Part shown: one piece after another, positions 1-9,936 of the stretch
Numbering within the stretch: the first letter of the stretch is position 1
Layout: each line of letters starts with the position of its first letter
From: Diplonema papillatum
Lineage: Eukaryota > Euglenozoa > Diplonemea > Diplonemida > Diplonemidae
Length of the DNA stretch: 64,000 nt
Assembly (NCBI GenBank): GCA_030068145.1
Contig: JAPJBO010000830.1
Location: 37,658-101,657, forward strand
Direction: 5' to 3'
The notes under the pieces: generated by a model
What the model was told of the DNA's origin: nothing
Seen by the model: the letters and a program-made list of their open reading frames with translations, nothing else
The model's database searches: none
Program-made: the position numbers and the translations under genes

Positions 1-545
1 CGGAAGTTTCTTTCATGAAAAACTCTGTGTTGGTGGAAATCTTTTGTAATGGAAACGGAACGGAATATGCACCAAAAAGTTTCCGCGCCTGCGGCGCAGA
101 TGTTTTGACCGAGTAGCTTTCCCGTAGTGGGGCTATCACATTATTTGCTCATTCTGTTCACAATACTTCACCGTGGCAGGCAATACGTCTGCAGGACGAA
201 TACCTGCTGCAGCCGGTGAACAGCCAACGTATTCCCGGCCATCTGTGTAGCTGCAAGTGCCACCCCCCAAATATGTCGCTGCGCGGGCACCCGATGCGTC
301 AACACAGCCTACTGTGCGGGTCGGGGCTATAGTAGGGGTGGGGGGTGGCTCACCGCTGTGATTCCTCGAAACCCCAGTTTAAAGCGTAGATTTTCATCCC
401 GAATCATCCCCTGCTGCCTAAGTGTTGGAAAAAGAAGTTGACCGCACACCGGGTTTTTGACTGACACCGGGTTTTCCGCTCGAACACCCAAACTTTCAAA
501 GACCCCCTGGGCTGGTTTCAGCCGGAAAATAAGACGCGTCACTGG
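1..545. repeat. Dispersed repeat family A, copy 1
   Basis: This stretch matches about 27,960-28,750 in order and orientation. Shared pieces are degenerate 'GGAAATTTCTTTCATGG' units, the palindromic 'CGCGCCTGCGGCGCAG', 'ATTATTTGCTCATTCTGTTC', the 'ACAGCCTACTGTGCGGGTCG' segment and the 'CACCGGGTTTTCCGCTC' end. No coding potential was recognised. It runs off the left edge, so its 5' limit is unknown. Confidence 0.75.
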
Positions 546-720
546 CTAACCACGGTTGAAACCGGAAAATGATGAGGGGAGGGAATTGTTTTTTTGTATA
601 AGCTCCTGCTTTGTAGGAAATACTTGAGGAGGCTGCCAGTTGCAAAGATCAAAGGAGGTAAATGTGCTGTAGCCCACACGAAACACAGGTGAATCTGGGT
701 TCAGTGGCGGGCGTAAGCGT

Positions 721-1197
721 TCAACAAAAAAGACCCATTTTGTAGTTGTATTGTTTCTCCCCCTCTAGCCTCCTTCGAAGTAAGCACAAGGCAGCCCCTC
801 GAGTATTTCGTTGAACAGCGGCACGGCTGCACGCCAGGGGTGCATCGGTTGCACTGCAGAGAAGCGGCGTCGCTCCGCCTCCACGCGCACCGTACACCGT
901 CGCCATAAGGCGGTGAAGGGCTGCGACCTCCACCTGCTTCCCTTCGACTACAACCCCATGAGCCCGTGTGCAGGACGGCCGCTGTGTCCGGTCGGCCTGC
1001 AGGAGTCCGGCGAAGCAAGGACGGCCGCGAATCTCGTCGTAGGCGGGGCACTCCCACAACAGGTGATCCGCTGTGTCCAGGGCGTGCCGGTCGCAGTCCC
1101 TGCAGCCACGGCCCGGCGGCGGACGCTGAGCTTCCGAAGAGGATCCGGAGGCGAGCTCGTCGAAGCTGCCAGTCGCATCCGAGGCGCCCAACGACAC
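721..1197 (-). pseudogene. Non-LTR retrotransposon fragment, zinc-knuckle region
   Basis: The minus strand reads a zinc-knuckle-like block with C-x2-C, then 'HLLWECPAY' and an Arg-rich follow-on, the pattern found after the RT domain of many non-LTR retrotransposons. It is a close relative of the plus-strand fragment at 6,836-7,640: both continue with 'GVVVEGKQVEVAALHRLMA'. No RT or endonuclease motifs adjoin it, so it is a short relic. Frame changes are visible at the distal end. It probably belongs to the OTU-bearing family of intron 3, because the 6.8-kb relative carries a segment also found before the RNase H at 12.4 kb. That assignment is inference. Confidence 0.6.
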
Positions 1198-1894
1198 GGA
1201 CGTCGAGGAACCCGGCGACCCGTCCGACCCGGCCGCCCCTCCGCCTGCACGCGCATTCTGCCCCCCCGCGCTGCGAGGAACACACCCCCGGACAAGATCA
1301 CCGCCAGCGCGCGTTTCACACTAGCGTCGGCAGTCGTCAGGCGCAACTCGTTCGTACGCCTACAGACACCTGCATCAAGCTAATTCTGCTCCATGGGCGG
1401 CATAGCCAAAGCTTACACTGTTAAAATTTGGCTGATTTTGTGCGAGTCTGCCGGAAAAGGGCTCGAAATATAATCAGCCGTCAAGCCGGCTGATCGCGCG
1501 CACACTGGTCGGAAACACAAAAAGCGTGCACCAAATATACAACCCGTAACCATATAGCCCTTTCTTGCTCTAAGAGATCCCAGTCATCAACGGTCACACG
1601 GAGACCCTAAAACCCCGGAATTTCAAGCGAACTTTAACTCTAAAAAAAACGGTAACCCAAACAACTTCCGGTGGAGTAAACCTGCCTATCATCCCTTCGG
1701 GTTGGCTAGCCTGACACTTGCTGTCGTCGGGAAGAAAAAAAGAAAGCTGAAAAATGCCCCGGAGGAGTTCCTCCGGCCTGAGGTACCTGGGTGTAGGATT
1801 GAACCCGTGTGGCTGGTAGTTCGCGACTAGTACTGGTCATGAAGTCTTTGCAGAACCTTTTCCCCTCGGGTTTGGCACCTGCGGCACCGGACTG
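1198..1894. other. Non-coding stretch upstream of ITPR exon 1
   Basis: No gene recognised. It contains a perfect 8-bp-stem hairpin (CCGGAGGA-GT-TCCTCCGG) at 1,759-1,776. It is presumably intronic, since the downstream exon is internal. Confidence 0.4.
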
Positions 1895-2718
1895 ATGACT
1901 TCAGAGTTTCATCGCCACCAACACACAAAAAGAAACCACAGGTTACTCGAAGCAAGAGTGGTAGATATAACGGCGACAGCGGCTTCGGCAAGAGACGGCG
2001 GCGCTGCATGCGAGGACCAGTCGGACGCCTCAGTGGCTCAGCTGTCCTTGGGGCCCCACGATAGCGGGAGCCACCGGTACTACGACGTTGTCGACGAAGT
2101 AGCGGAAAGCGCGTCATTTTCGGGCACCGATGGAGCTTCCGAGCCCAGCACCGACGAAGCCAGCAGCGCAGACGAGGGGTGCAAAGCCGATCCTCTGGAT
2201 GACGAGCGCTGGCCGTGGCACCGGCATATTTTGGTGACCGGGCTGAAAACTGCTCTTGAGAGGTTCCTCTCGTCGAACTCCGTCCTGGTCACTACCAACG
2301 TGGCCCGGAACGTCCTGCTCGCTGAGTGGCTGAGCCTTCTGTCGAACCTAATCGACCTCGACCTCTACACGGAAGAAGAGCTGGACATCCTGCTACCACT
2401 ACTCGCGAATATCCTGGATCCGGACACGGACGTAGTGGATGAAGCCACTCCTTCGTTCTCGCCGGGACGCGTCGAGCGATACAGGTTTCCGCACCCCTTA
2501 TCAGACGACGTAGATCTCGACTTGAAGAGGAGAACCACGAAGCCACTTTCAACGTCATACCGGGGTGCAACTGGTGCGTCTCCAGCGCCGACATCGCTGC
2601 CCCACAAGCACGAGTCGGAACTGAGCCCGCCTCGCAGCCGTCACATGGTCATGTCTCCGAGTCTAAACTTTTCCGCAGCGACTCAGAGGGGGGCTTCAGC
2701 TTGCTTAGCGAAGCTCAG
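1895..2718 (+). CDS. ITPR: IP3 receptor, exon 1 of this window (regulatory region)
   Basis: Internal exon of an IP3-gated Ca2+ release channel, assigned by splice continuity with exons 2-7. The reading frame is acidic and then helical and leucine-rich ('LLAEWLSLLSNLIDLDLY'), as in the solenoid between the ligand-binding core and the channel. The donor is CAG|GTATGG at 2,719. The acceptor is uncertain (candidates end at 1,904 and 1,941). Oddity: the frame used up to about 2,430 does not splice into exon 2, where it would meet a stop. The +1-shifted frame at the 3' end ('SDSEGGFSLLSEAQ') joins exon 2 in phase 0. A 53-nt intron at 2,432-2,484 (GT..AG) would reconcile this; an indel or assembly error is the alternative. 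Homology of this exon alone is weak. Confidence 0.6.
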
Positions 2719-3150
2719 GTATGGCACACGCCAAAGAGAGAGGAGGAGGGGGGACGAGACGAGATATGTATTTTCGCAACGCCAGAACTACGCATTTTTG
2801 TAAGCCGACGCCAGTCCCGCACTGCAATCGAAGGCTCAGTCAACTATTACCGGCGGTATTTTTTGCATACCCTTTCACGAAAACAAAGAAATACACAGGT
2901 CCGGTAGTTTGATGTCGCCTCGTATAACACGGGCCGCTTCGATATCGGCCGAAGCCACAACCGTCTCCCCGCCGGCGATCGCATGCGTCAAGTCAGCAAC
3001 AGGGTTGTCGACAGCGACAGCACCCGACATCACTGCAATGGCATCAACCTTAAACGGGCACACCGGCAGTGCCCAGCGGCCTAGCAACGAGCTGCTAGTG
3101 GTCACGCGTGCGAAGCTACAGGTCTGCCGCCACCTCCAACCAGGCCTGCC
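2719..3150. other. Start of ITPR intron 1
   Basis: Intronic sequence after the GTATGG donor. No gene or clear repeat seen before the minisatellite. Confidence 0.45.
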
Positions 3151-3592
3151 TTCCCAGGGAGAAAGCAACCCTGTGCGGGCTGAACCGAGCGAGAGAAACT
3201 GACACACGGCGGACTCCCCCGCGAGTGAATGCACGAGTGAAAAAGTGCGGGAGTGATTGAACGTAAAATTAGCCTGTATTTTCCATCAAAATGCGAAAGT
3301 GCCGCTCCCGCATTATATACTCCCGCATTGCGGATGTGGATGGTGCGCCACTCCCGCATTGCGGGTGCAAACGCATGCAAAATAAATAAGAAAATAAATC
3401 GACCGTACAAACGACCGAACAAATGCTTCCCCATCCGCCGTGCAAGCTGGCTTCCCAGGGAGAAAGCAACCCTGTGCGAGCTGAACCGAGCAGAAACCGA
3501 CATACGCTGGCTTCCCAGGGAGAAAGCAAGCAACCCTGTGCGGGCTGAACCGAGCAGAAACTGACATAAGCTGGCTTCCCAGCTTCCGCTGA
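3150..3592. repeat. Minisatellite, 57-63 bp unit, with CCCGCATT repeats
   Basis: Units of 'CTTCCCAGGGAGAAAGCAA' followed by 'CCTGTGCGGGCTGAACCGAG' and 'AGAAACTGACATA' occur at about 3,150, 3,450, 3,507 and (truncated) 3,571. Between the first two lies a second motif family built on 'ACTCCCGCATTGCGG'. Non-coding, inside ITPR intron 1. Confidence 0.75.
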
Positions 3593-3638
3593 GTGAGAAA
3601 TGCTCGAGAACCCCGTTTTTCCAGGGGGGGGGCCCTGG

Positions 3639-4082
3639 CAGTGATCATGGCAAACGTTGAACGTTTGAACGTTTGACAAACGTTTGCGTTTGCAAAATTC
3701 ATGTCAAACGTGTATCAAACGTGAGTGAGGCGCTGGCTGCGCCTGCAGTGGGATCCGAGTGTGGGGTCGGCTTGCGAACACTCGAGCCACAAGGGCAAGA
3801 TCTTCATGCCCGGGGCCCCAGAAAGTGGGAGGGAACACTTGCTGAAGGCTAGTATCTCCCTGTATCTCCCTGTGCACGCCCAAGAAGAACCAGAAGGATG
3901 TCTTTTTCCCTTATTTTCGTCGTGTCCGCCTGCAGCCACGTGGACAAGTGCTATCAAGGGTCGTGTACTGTGTACAGACCCGGTCCATCGATTGGCAAAC
4001 GTCACGTTTGCACGTTTGTCAAACGTTTGCGTTTGATAAATCTTGTCAAACGTACGTTTGCAAACGTTTGATAACATCACTG
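3639..4082. mobile_element. hAT-like MITE with CAAACGTTTG-rich terminal inverted repeats
   Basis: The left end 'CAGTGATCATGGCAAACGTT' and the reverse complement of the right end 'CAGTGATGTTATCAAACGTT' match closely. Both continue into dense CAAACGTTTG palindromes for about 70 bp. CAGTG termini fit the hAT superfamily. The 8-bp flanks (GGCCCTGG left, CCCTAGGG right) are only partly similar, so a target duplication is not proven. There is no transposase; at 444 bp it is non-autonomous. Confidence 0.6.
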
Positions 4083-4087
4083 CCCTA

Positions 4088-4125
<38 letters not shown>

Positions 4126-4740
4126 CGGGGGGGGGGGCGCACTAAGGATTGGGGGGTGCAACGGGCAACGTCAACGTCTGCTAAATTTGGAAGGGGGGGG
4201 GGGGGGCAGTGCTGATACTAAGCCTGAGACCCAAAACGAAGTTGCTAACCCTGGGTGGGGGTGGGTACCCCCCCCCCCCTCCTGGTGCAACCCACTGTGG
4301 ACCTACTGTGGGACCCACCTTAGCTAAATTCTCTAAGGTGAAATGGTGGAAAAAGTGGGTCAAATTTTTTTTTTTTCGAGTGCTTTTTTGGGAGGATTTG
4401 GGCCAAAAAAAAATTTTTTTTTCTTGGTCGGTGCTGAGGAAACCACCTTAGAGCGGTCACCACCCTGCTGCACACAGGCCCTGCAAGGGGGGGGGGGGGG
4501 GGGGGAGGGGGGGGGGGGGGGCGTGTTTAGGGGGGGGGGGGGTACCCACCCACCCCTCGTTGCCGTCCGGCTGACAACGATGCCGAGTTTAGGGGCCTTA
4601 GCATCAGCACTGGGGGGGGGGGCAGCGCTCTTGTTAAGGGATCAGCACTTTGGCCGGATGGCCGGATAAACCAGACCCCCGTGCACCTGGTGGCCGGGGA
4701 CCCCCCCACCCTTTTTTCCGGGGACCCCCTTAAACGCGCT
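4083..4740. repeat. Poly-G tracts and GGTGGGTACC inverted repeat
   Basis: A run of more than 35 G residues follows the MITE, with further long G runs near 4,193, 4,488-4,521 and 4,609. 'GGGTGGGTACCCCCCC' near 4,255 and its inverse near 4,531-4,557 form an inverted pair. The stretch is potentially G-quadruplex forming and prone to length error in assembly. No gene. Confidence 0.7.
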
Positions 4741-5607
4741 CTTTCGCGATGGATCTTTCCACTCCGTCCTCAGTTCGTCTGTGAGGCCTGAAATTTGCCG
4801 TGCAAAACACAGGCTGAAACCGGGAAAATCTGCCCTTTCGTGGTTTTCTAGGTGCCGTATTTTCGAAATTCTCTAAGTACGTTTCCCAGCGGATTTGCCT
4901 GAAAAACAGTTTTTGGGGGGTATTGGCATTTTGGGAAAGCACATGGTAAATCGGCCGAATCGGCCCGAATTTTCACTTTTTGGGCCAATTTTCCAGATTT
5001 TGGCTGATTTTTGAGTGCATTGCAGGAATCTTGATTTTCGGGGAGACTGACTTTGCTCAAAAGTTGCTAAGTACATTTCCCTGCCAAAAAAGTGCAGGAA
5101 AACATTTTGGTGGGGAATGACCGTTTTTTCCTCAAAAGTGGGTTTCGATTTCGAAAACGAGGAGAACGGATTCATCTGGAGGAAACGGAGTACCCACTCG
5201 GCACCGGGGGGTCTGGGAAACACCCCAAAAACAGCCCCCAAAACGACCCCCCCCCCCCGGGGGTGCAACGTGCAACGGGGGCAACGTCCCTTAGTGCGCA
5301 CCCTGGGGGGCGGTCGCAAAAGCGCCCTGCGCAAAAAGTACATACGTAGAGGAGATGAATTGCACACACGCCGACGTGAACAGCTCAAGAGGGGGCCGGG
5401 GGGAGCTCGCGCAAACGCTGGCCTGAGCAACAGGTTCCTCTAGACTCGAAAAGGGTGACCACCCATGCGCTCTAAAAAGGTACGGCTGAACTCTGGGTAT
5501 TAAACACCATGCTGAAGATCATTTCACCGGTCAGTTTACACGTCTGCGCGGCATGGATATGCCCAACACGAGAACCAAACAAAGAAGCAGTCTAAGAAAC
5601 ACTACAG
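4741..5607. other. Remainder of ITPR intron 1
   Basis: No gene recognised. An 11-bp inverted match 'GCGCACTAAGG' links about 4,138 and 5,288, which could be the worn ends of an older element. The segment ends in the acceptor 'ACACTACAG' before exon 2. Confidence 0.4.
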
Positions 5608-5776
5608 GTCTGCCGCATCTTCTTGAAGCTGTTGGCTGCACCGGGTGGGTCGCCCGCTTCGCCAACTACAGGTGAAACAGGTTCGGACTCAAGCGATGAA
5701 GTGGACGTGGCGTCCCCGATGTCCTGTTTGACGCAGGGGCACCGCTCTGGATCCGACGTTAGCAGCGCACTAGCAG
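5608..5776 (+). CDS. ITPR: IP3 receptor, exon 2 of this window
   Basis: A 169-nt exon bounded by ACACTACAG| and CTAGCAG|GTACGC. It reads 'VCRIFLKLLAAPGG' followed by a Ser/Asp-rich, probably disordered linker. It starts in phase 0, matching the shifted frame at the end of exon 1, and ends in phase 1, matching exon 3 only if that exon begins at 6,016. The low-complexity linker gives no independent homology, so the call rests on splice signals, phase and openness. A long linker just before the conserved regulatory segment is common in IP3 receptors. Confidence 0.6.
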
Positions 5777-5793
5777 GTACGCGTTGCCACTAG

Positions 5794-5889
5794 TCTTCGT
5801 GCATGCCGCAGTACTGGTTTCGTAGTATTTTTCTGTCACGGTCTTCATGCATGCCGCAGTACTGGTTTCGTAGTATTTTTCTGTCACGC
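5794..5889. repeat. 48-bp tandem duplication in ITPR intron 2
   Basis: Two adjacent, nearly identical 48-bp copies of 'TCTTCATGCATGCCGCAGTA' plus 'CTGGTTTCGTAGTATTTTTC' begin at 5,794 and 5,842. They lie in the 239-bp intron 5,777-6,015 just after the exon 2 donor. Confidence 0.85.
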
Positions 5890-6015
5890 AGTGCAACGGA
5901 GCCTCTTATCGTGCCTGTCCGGGGGTCTTAGCATCACTCAGACCCACCCATACAGGATCTCCGCGGGGCCTGATCTCGCACTTGTCCGCTTCTTGGCAGT
6001 TGCAAACGGCGGCAG

Positions 6016-6468
6016 ACGATTGCGTGAGGGGCGACGTGCGCAACGCGGCGTTTTTGCTCAACTTGCAGAACATCCTGCTGCGGGTGATGCGGTACAAGGC
6101 GTCGAGGGACCTGTTCGTGACCGCGTTCAGGCTGTACCTCCTGATCAGTTCCCACCGTGAGAAGATGGCAGCGGGCGGAGGGCCGTCGCCATCCTCTGCC
6201 AGCAGCAAAACACTGGAAGAGCACTTGAGAGACGAACTGGCTGACGACGCACTGAACGAAGAAGACTCGCTTCTTCTCCGACTTGTCGAGCACTGCAAGG
6301 CTTTCTCCCACCGCGGTGATTCAACAGTTGACCTCTCGCAGGACGAGGAAAACGAGACTATCATCGCAGCCCTCTCGTATCTGCGATCCGTCATCCAGGT
6401 GCCAGCAAGCCTGACACAGCCAGCCTACAGCTCTCTCGAGCAGCGGCAGAACAAGCTCAACTCGTTGG
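6016..6468 (+). CDS. ITPR: IP3 receptor, exon 3 of this window
   Basis: Exon of 453 nt read in phase with exons 2 and 4. It encodes mostly alpha-helical repeat sequence ('NAAFLLNLQNILLRVMRYKA') with an acidic, Ser-rich loop. The donor is CGTTGG|GTATGC. The join to exon 4 reads 'NSLG|AMRIVINTV', which aligns with the conserved IP3R segment leading into 'GASNLVIDLIMN' of animal receptors, and this fixes both exon ends. The acceptor at 6,015 (GGCGGCAG) has a poor pyrimidine tract and was chosen because it alone preserves phase. A competing AG at 5,999 shifts the frame. Lies in the cytoplasmic regulatory solenoid. Confidence 0.75.
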
Positions 6469-6835
6469 GTATGCTGTTTAACTCCGGGGTCAATGCAACT
6501 TTCGGTAGATGTTCCCGGTTGGGCAATCTGCCCGTGGAACGACGGACTGTGTGTATTTTTCAACGGACGCCCCCCCAAGTATGTCGCACAAAGCGGGGGC
6601 TTGTTAAAACAACGTGCGCCGGTAAAGACCGGTGCCCAGCGAAACTAGAGGTGACAGTAAAGTGCCGCGTGTGTACGCTCGGATGCGAAACATCGTCCGA
6701 CTGTACGGACGACACGATGTTTTGTTGCCGAAGGCGCGCCTCGGGCCTGTCGGGATAGCCATCTCCGACGGTTTCTGTTGCGGGCATCGACTTCGAAGGC
6801 TACGATTTCGCGTCCGCGGCGCTCGAAAGGCCGCC
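6469..6835. other. Start of ITPR intron 3 (9.9 kb)
   Basis: Intronic, no gene recognised before the retrotransposon relic. Confidence 0.45.
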
Positions 6836-7640
6836 GGCTCCTCGACATGGAGCGGGGCGCGAGGCACGCTATCCGGCACGCCCTGGACACAGCGGATCAC
6901 CTGTTGTGGGAGTGCCCCGCCTACAACGAGATTCGCGGCCGTCCTTGCTTCGCCGGACTCCTGCAGACCGACCGGCCGTCCTGTACACGGGTGCATGGGG
7001 TTGTAGTCGAAGGGAAGCAGGTGGAGGTCGCAGCCCTTCACCGCCTCATGGCGACGGTGTACGCGGCGCTCGTGGAGGCGGAGCGACGCCGCTTCGCTGC
7101 AGTGCAACCGATGCACCCCTGGCGTGCAGCCGTGCCGCTGCCGGCGGTGCAGCACCTGTTCAGCTTCGGGCCGCCTGCCGAGGTGGCCGTACGGCAGCCG
7201 TGCGATGCGGGCGCTCGAGGGCTGGCTGTCGGCGCGAACGGGCGAGGTGTCTTGCGTCGAGCTGGCGGTTGACTTCGAGGTCTACACCGGGTTCGACATC
7301 CCTGCCCCCCGGGATACGAAGTCTCGCCGCCAACCAGAGGGGGAAGACCCTTTGGACGATGCTGCGGACGGGGGCACCACAGGGTCGGTGCTGGCCGCGA
7401 CAGCAGCGGTGGCGACGGGGACAGCAGTGGTCATGGCGACCGCGGTCGCGGCGGCGGCCGCGGTCGCGGCGGCGGCCGTGGCAGCGATGGCGACCGTGGC
7501 GGCGGTCGCGGCGGTCGTGGCGGGGATCGCGGCGGCGGCGGTCGCGGTCGCAGCCTTGGCGGGAGTGACGGTCTCGCAGGCCGGAAGCAGCGCGCGCCAT
7601 CCCCACCTGGGGCATATAATCCGCTACCCAGCATCTTCAG
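6836..7640 (+). pseudogene. Non-LTR retrotransposon relic (zinc knuckle, RGG tail)
   Basis: Plus-strand relic beginning with the same 'HALDTADHLLWECPAYNEI' block seen inverted at 0.7-1.2 kb, then 'GVVVEGKQVEVAALHRLMA'. In another frame, near 7,245-7,300, 'CVELAVDFEVYTGFDIP' resembles 'FELAIDFELFSG' just before the RNase H at 12.4 kb, which ties this relic to the OTU-bearing family. From about 7,396 one frame reads a Gly/Arg/Asp-rich tail of RGG type ending at a stop near 7,664. Stops and frame changes show it is dead. The alanine-rich ORF in another frame over the same GC repeats is a shadow. Confidence 0.55.
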
Positions 7641-7664
7641 TCGCGCTACGGATTCCCCCCGTTG

Positions 7665-8007
7665 ATCATGTGGTGGGGTTGGTGTCTCCCGTCGCGTCTC
7701 GCCTTGCTTGCTTATGGGGAGGTGACGCCACTCCACCTGTCGTGACGCAGCAGGGGCGACGCCAAATCACGATGCTGCCCCACTTCTTGTTGCGTTGTCG
7801 TAGTGGGGAGTCATTTGCAAGCAAAAGACTCCAGAGGGGTCAGAGGGGTCACTTTAGCCGCGCTTGCGTCGTGGTGCAACCCTTGTCAGGTTGCAACTGT
7901 TGGTGGAAGTTACTGACTAGTTCAGAATCCGAAAAGGAATCGGAGTTTTCGCTTTCCCGTTTGCGCCGACAGGCACGCCGGGAGAGCCGGCGGGGACCTA
8001 GTAGTAG
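7665..8007. other. Intronic stretch without a recognised gene
   Basis: Nothing beyond short direct repeats (AGAGGGGTC pair near 7,835) was recognised. Confidence 0.4.
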
Positions 8008-8098
8008 CAGACCTTTTTCGGCGATTTTTTGCTCGCGATCAGCTCCGATGAAGAGATCCGCAAGAAATAGACCCGGATATCCAAAAGAAATGTGCAAA
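8008..8098 (+). repeat. Repeat family D, single unit
   Basis: Core 'GCAGACCTTTTTCGGCGATT' ... 'CAGCTCCGATGAAGAGATCC' ... 'AAATAGACCCGG'. The same core recurs at about 24.8, 25.0, 25.2, 48.0 and 48.2 kb in this orientation and at 25.6, 46.8 and 47.0 kb inverted. Confidence 0.75.
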
Positions 8099-8390
8099 GG
8101 TTTTCTCGCGTTTTGGGGGTATTTTGCGATGGGTTTTTATTGTGCCCTGCTGGCTCCCGCTGGCTCTTTCCAGCTCCCAAGAGCCGGGAGCTGGCTCCCA
8201 GCTCCGAGAGCCACCGCCAACACTGCCTGTGACCCGCTTTGAGAACCGGAGTCCGGCATGTGCTGTTTACGGGATACATGTCGGCTTCCTACTCATGGAG
8301 GACGCACTCTCACACCTCAAAACCGGACCAACCACTAACGCAACAAGAAGGGGACTGGGAAACAAGAAAATCACACAAATGATTATCAAC

Positions 8391-9936
8391 ATGTCTGCAC
8401 CTCCGAGTGGTGGTCCTGGGCAACGCGTTGACTCTGATGAGACAATGCGGCCGACGCAGGCAAAGGCGGAGGCCCCATGGCAGTGGGTGCCAGCGAAGAA
8501 GAGCAAGCAGCATGCCGAGCTGCGAAGTGAGGACTGGGACGTGCCGGTCGTCGACGTGCAGGCGCTGAAAGGTTGTATCGCAAGAAACGAACGAAGAAAG
8601 CCGTCGGTGAAGGCGTGCGAAAAGGAGCATGTGCGATGGTGGTGCTAGGCGCGGTGCCAGAGCTGGCAGGCCTGAAGGGGCACACAAGCCCGGTCGTAAT
8701 CAGACGAGGAACCCGGGTTGAGACGACGACGGGGACCCTCTTCCAGCTGGGAGAAAAGCCGGTCAGTTCGAAATTGACGATGAGGGAGCGCCAATGCCAG
8801 ACGCGTGAGGGATGACACCCATCAACTGTCTGTGCATGTTCCCCGGCAGTACACAACGCCGGGAGAGTGGGAAGAGGCGACTAGCAACCTGCGAGCTTAC
8901 CTTCAGCGATTCGCAGGGGAGGCGGGCGTTGACGGCCGAGCCATCGGGATCACCGGTGTTGAGACACGCGGTAGAGCCGAGGACCCGGCGCGATCTATCG
9001 GCGCACTTTTGCGTGTTACCGGCGAGCAGGCGAAGACGCTCGAGGCTGCATCGGGTCATCGTGGCGTTTTCGTGCGCGATAAGAAGGACGCAGGGCGGAT
9101 CGTCTGGCTGGCTGCCAACACGACTCTCCCTGAGGCAAGGGAGCTAGCGAGGCGCCTGCAGGCTCGGAGGCTGGCGGCCAACAGGCGCGGGCTCGGGCTT
9201 CGGGTGGCAACGGAGGTCGATGAACGCGTCCGGAGGAGAGAAGGCCGTGCCAAAAAGGGACGGGAGGCCGTGGGACGTCTACGGATTTGCAAAACGGACC
9301 ACGGCAGCCCAGGCTGAAGCCTTTCTGAGAACGGCAGGATGGGAGGGGGTGACTGCAATCAAAGTCATTCCGGAGAGAGGAAGGGTGCTCGCAGTGGTGA
9401 GGGGAACGGAACCGCCCTCATGGGTCTTCGGTGTTACCGGCGGGGGAACACGCATCGAGGTTTCCTCAGCCCGGCCGATCTCGCCGAGACCGAACACAGG
9501 TGGGTGCAAGCAGCGGCACCGGAGAAGAGACGAGACCCTGCAGAGGTCGGCTCAGTACGGAGCAGGAAAGATACACCTGGGCGGACTTTTTGAGCTGCTA
9601 CGGAAAGAGAAAGGGAACCGAACGATGGGAAGCAACTGCCCGAGGAAGGGAGTGCAGCGAAGGGTAAAGCAGGCCGGAGCACAGAAGTCGCCGTCACCGC
9701 GGCGACAGCCGAATGTGGACCGCGAGGAAGGGAAGACCAAGAAGACGAAAGGCACCAAGCCGGGGGGCCAGAAGACGGGGGCGAAGAAAAGGGCGAGGTC
9801 CGGCACCGAATCGGCGTCTCAGGAACGAAACGAGGCAAAGCCATCGGCGAAGATGCAGAACTCCGCTGCATCCACGACAAAGAAATCGGACAGGCAGTCG
9901 ACGCTGGCCGGTTTTGTATCGTCGACCGCGAAATGA
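8391..9936 (+). pseudogene. OTU-type non-LTR element, copy A: ORF1 (gag-like), frameshifted
   Basis: A candidate start ATG at 8,391 ('MSAPPSGGPG') opens a basic, gag-like reading that changes frame near 8,573, 8,805 and 9,220. Pieces include 'RPWDVYGFAKRTTAAQAEAF' followed by a beta-alpha pattern ('GVTAIKVIPERGRVLAVVRG') resembling an RNA-binding fold, and a Lys/Arg/Ser-rich C-terminus ending 'LAGFVSSTAK'. The same C-terminus recurs in copy B. ORF1 ends in ATGA at 9,933-9,936, so its stop overlaps the start of the OTU ORF, an arrangement compatible with termination-reinitiation. An upstream motif (about 8,310-8,345) is shared with 13.69 and 36.95 kb. Multiple frameshifts indicate a decayed copy. 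Confidence 0.6.

Noticed and set aside
4083-4140. Poly-G tract as a functional G-quadruplex regulator
   Set aside because: It abuts a MITE and similar tracts mark other MITE ends; a simple-repeat origin is more likely and its length may be an assembly artefact.
7400-7620. Long Ala-rich and Arg-rich ORFs over the GC-rich block
   Set aside because: Shadow frames of a CGG/GGC repeat; only the RGG-type frame fits a retroelement tail.
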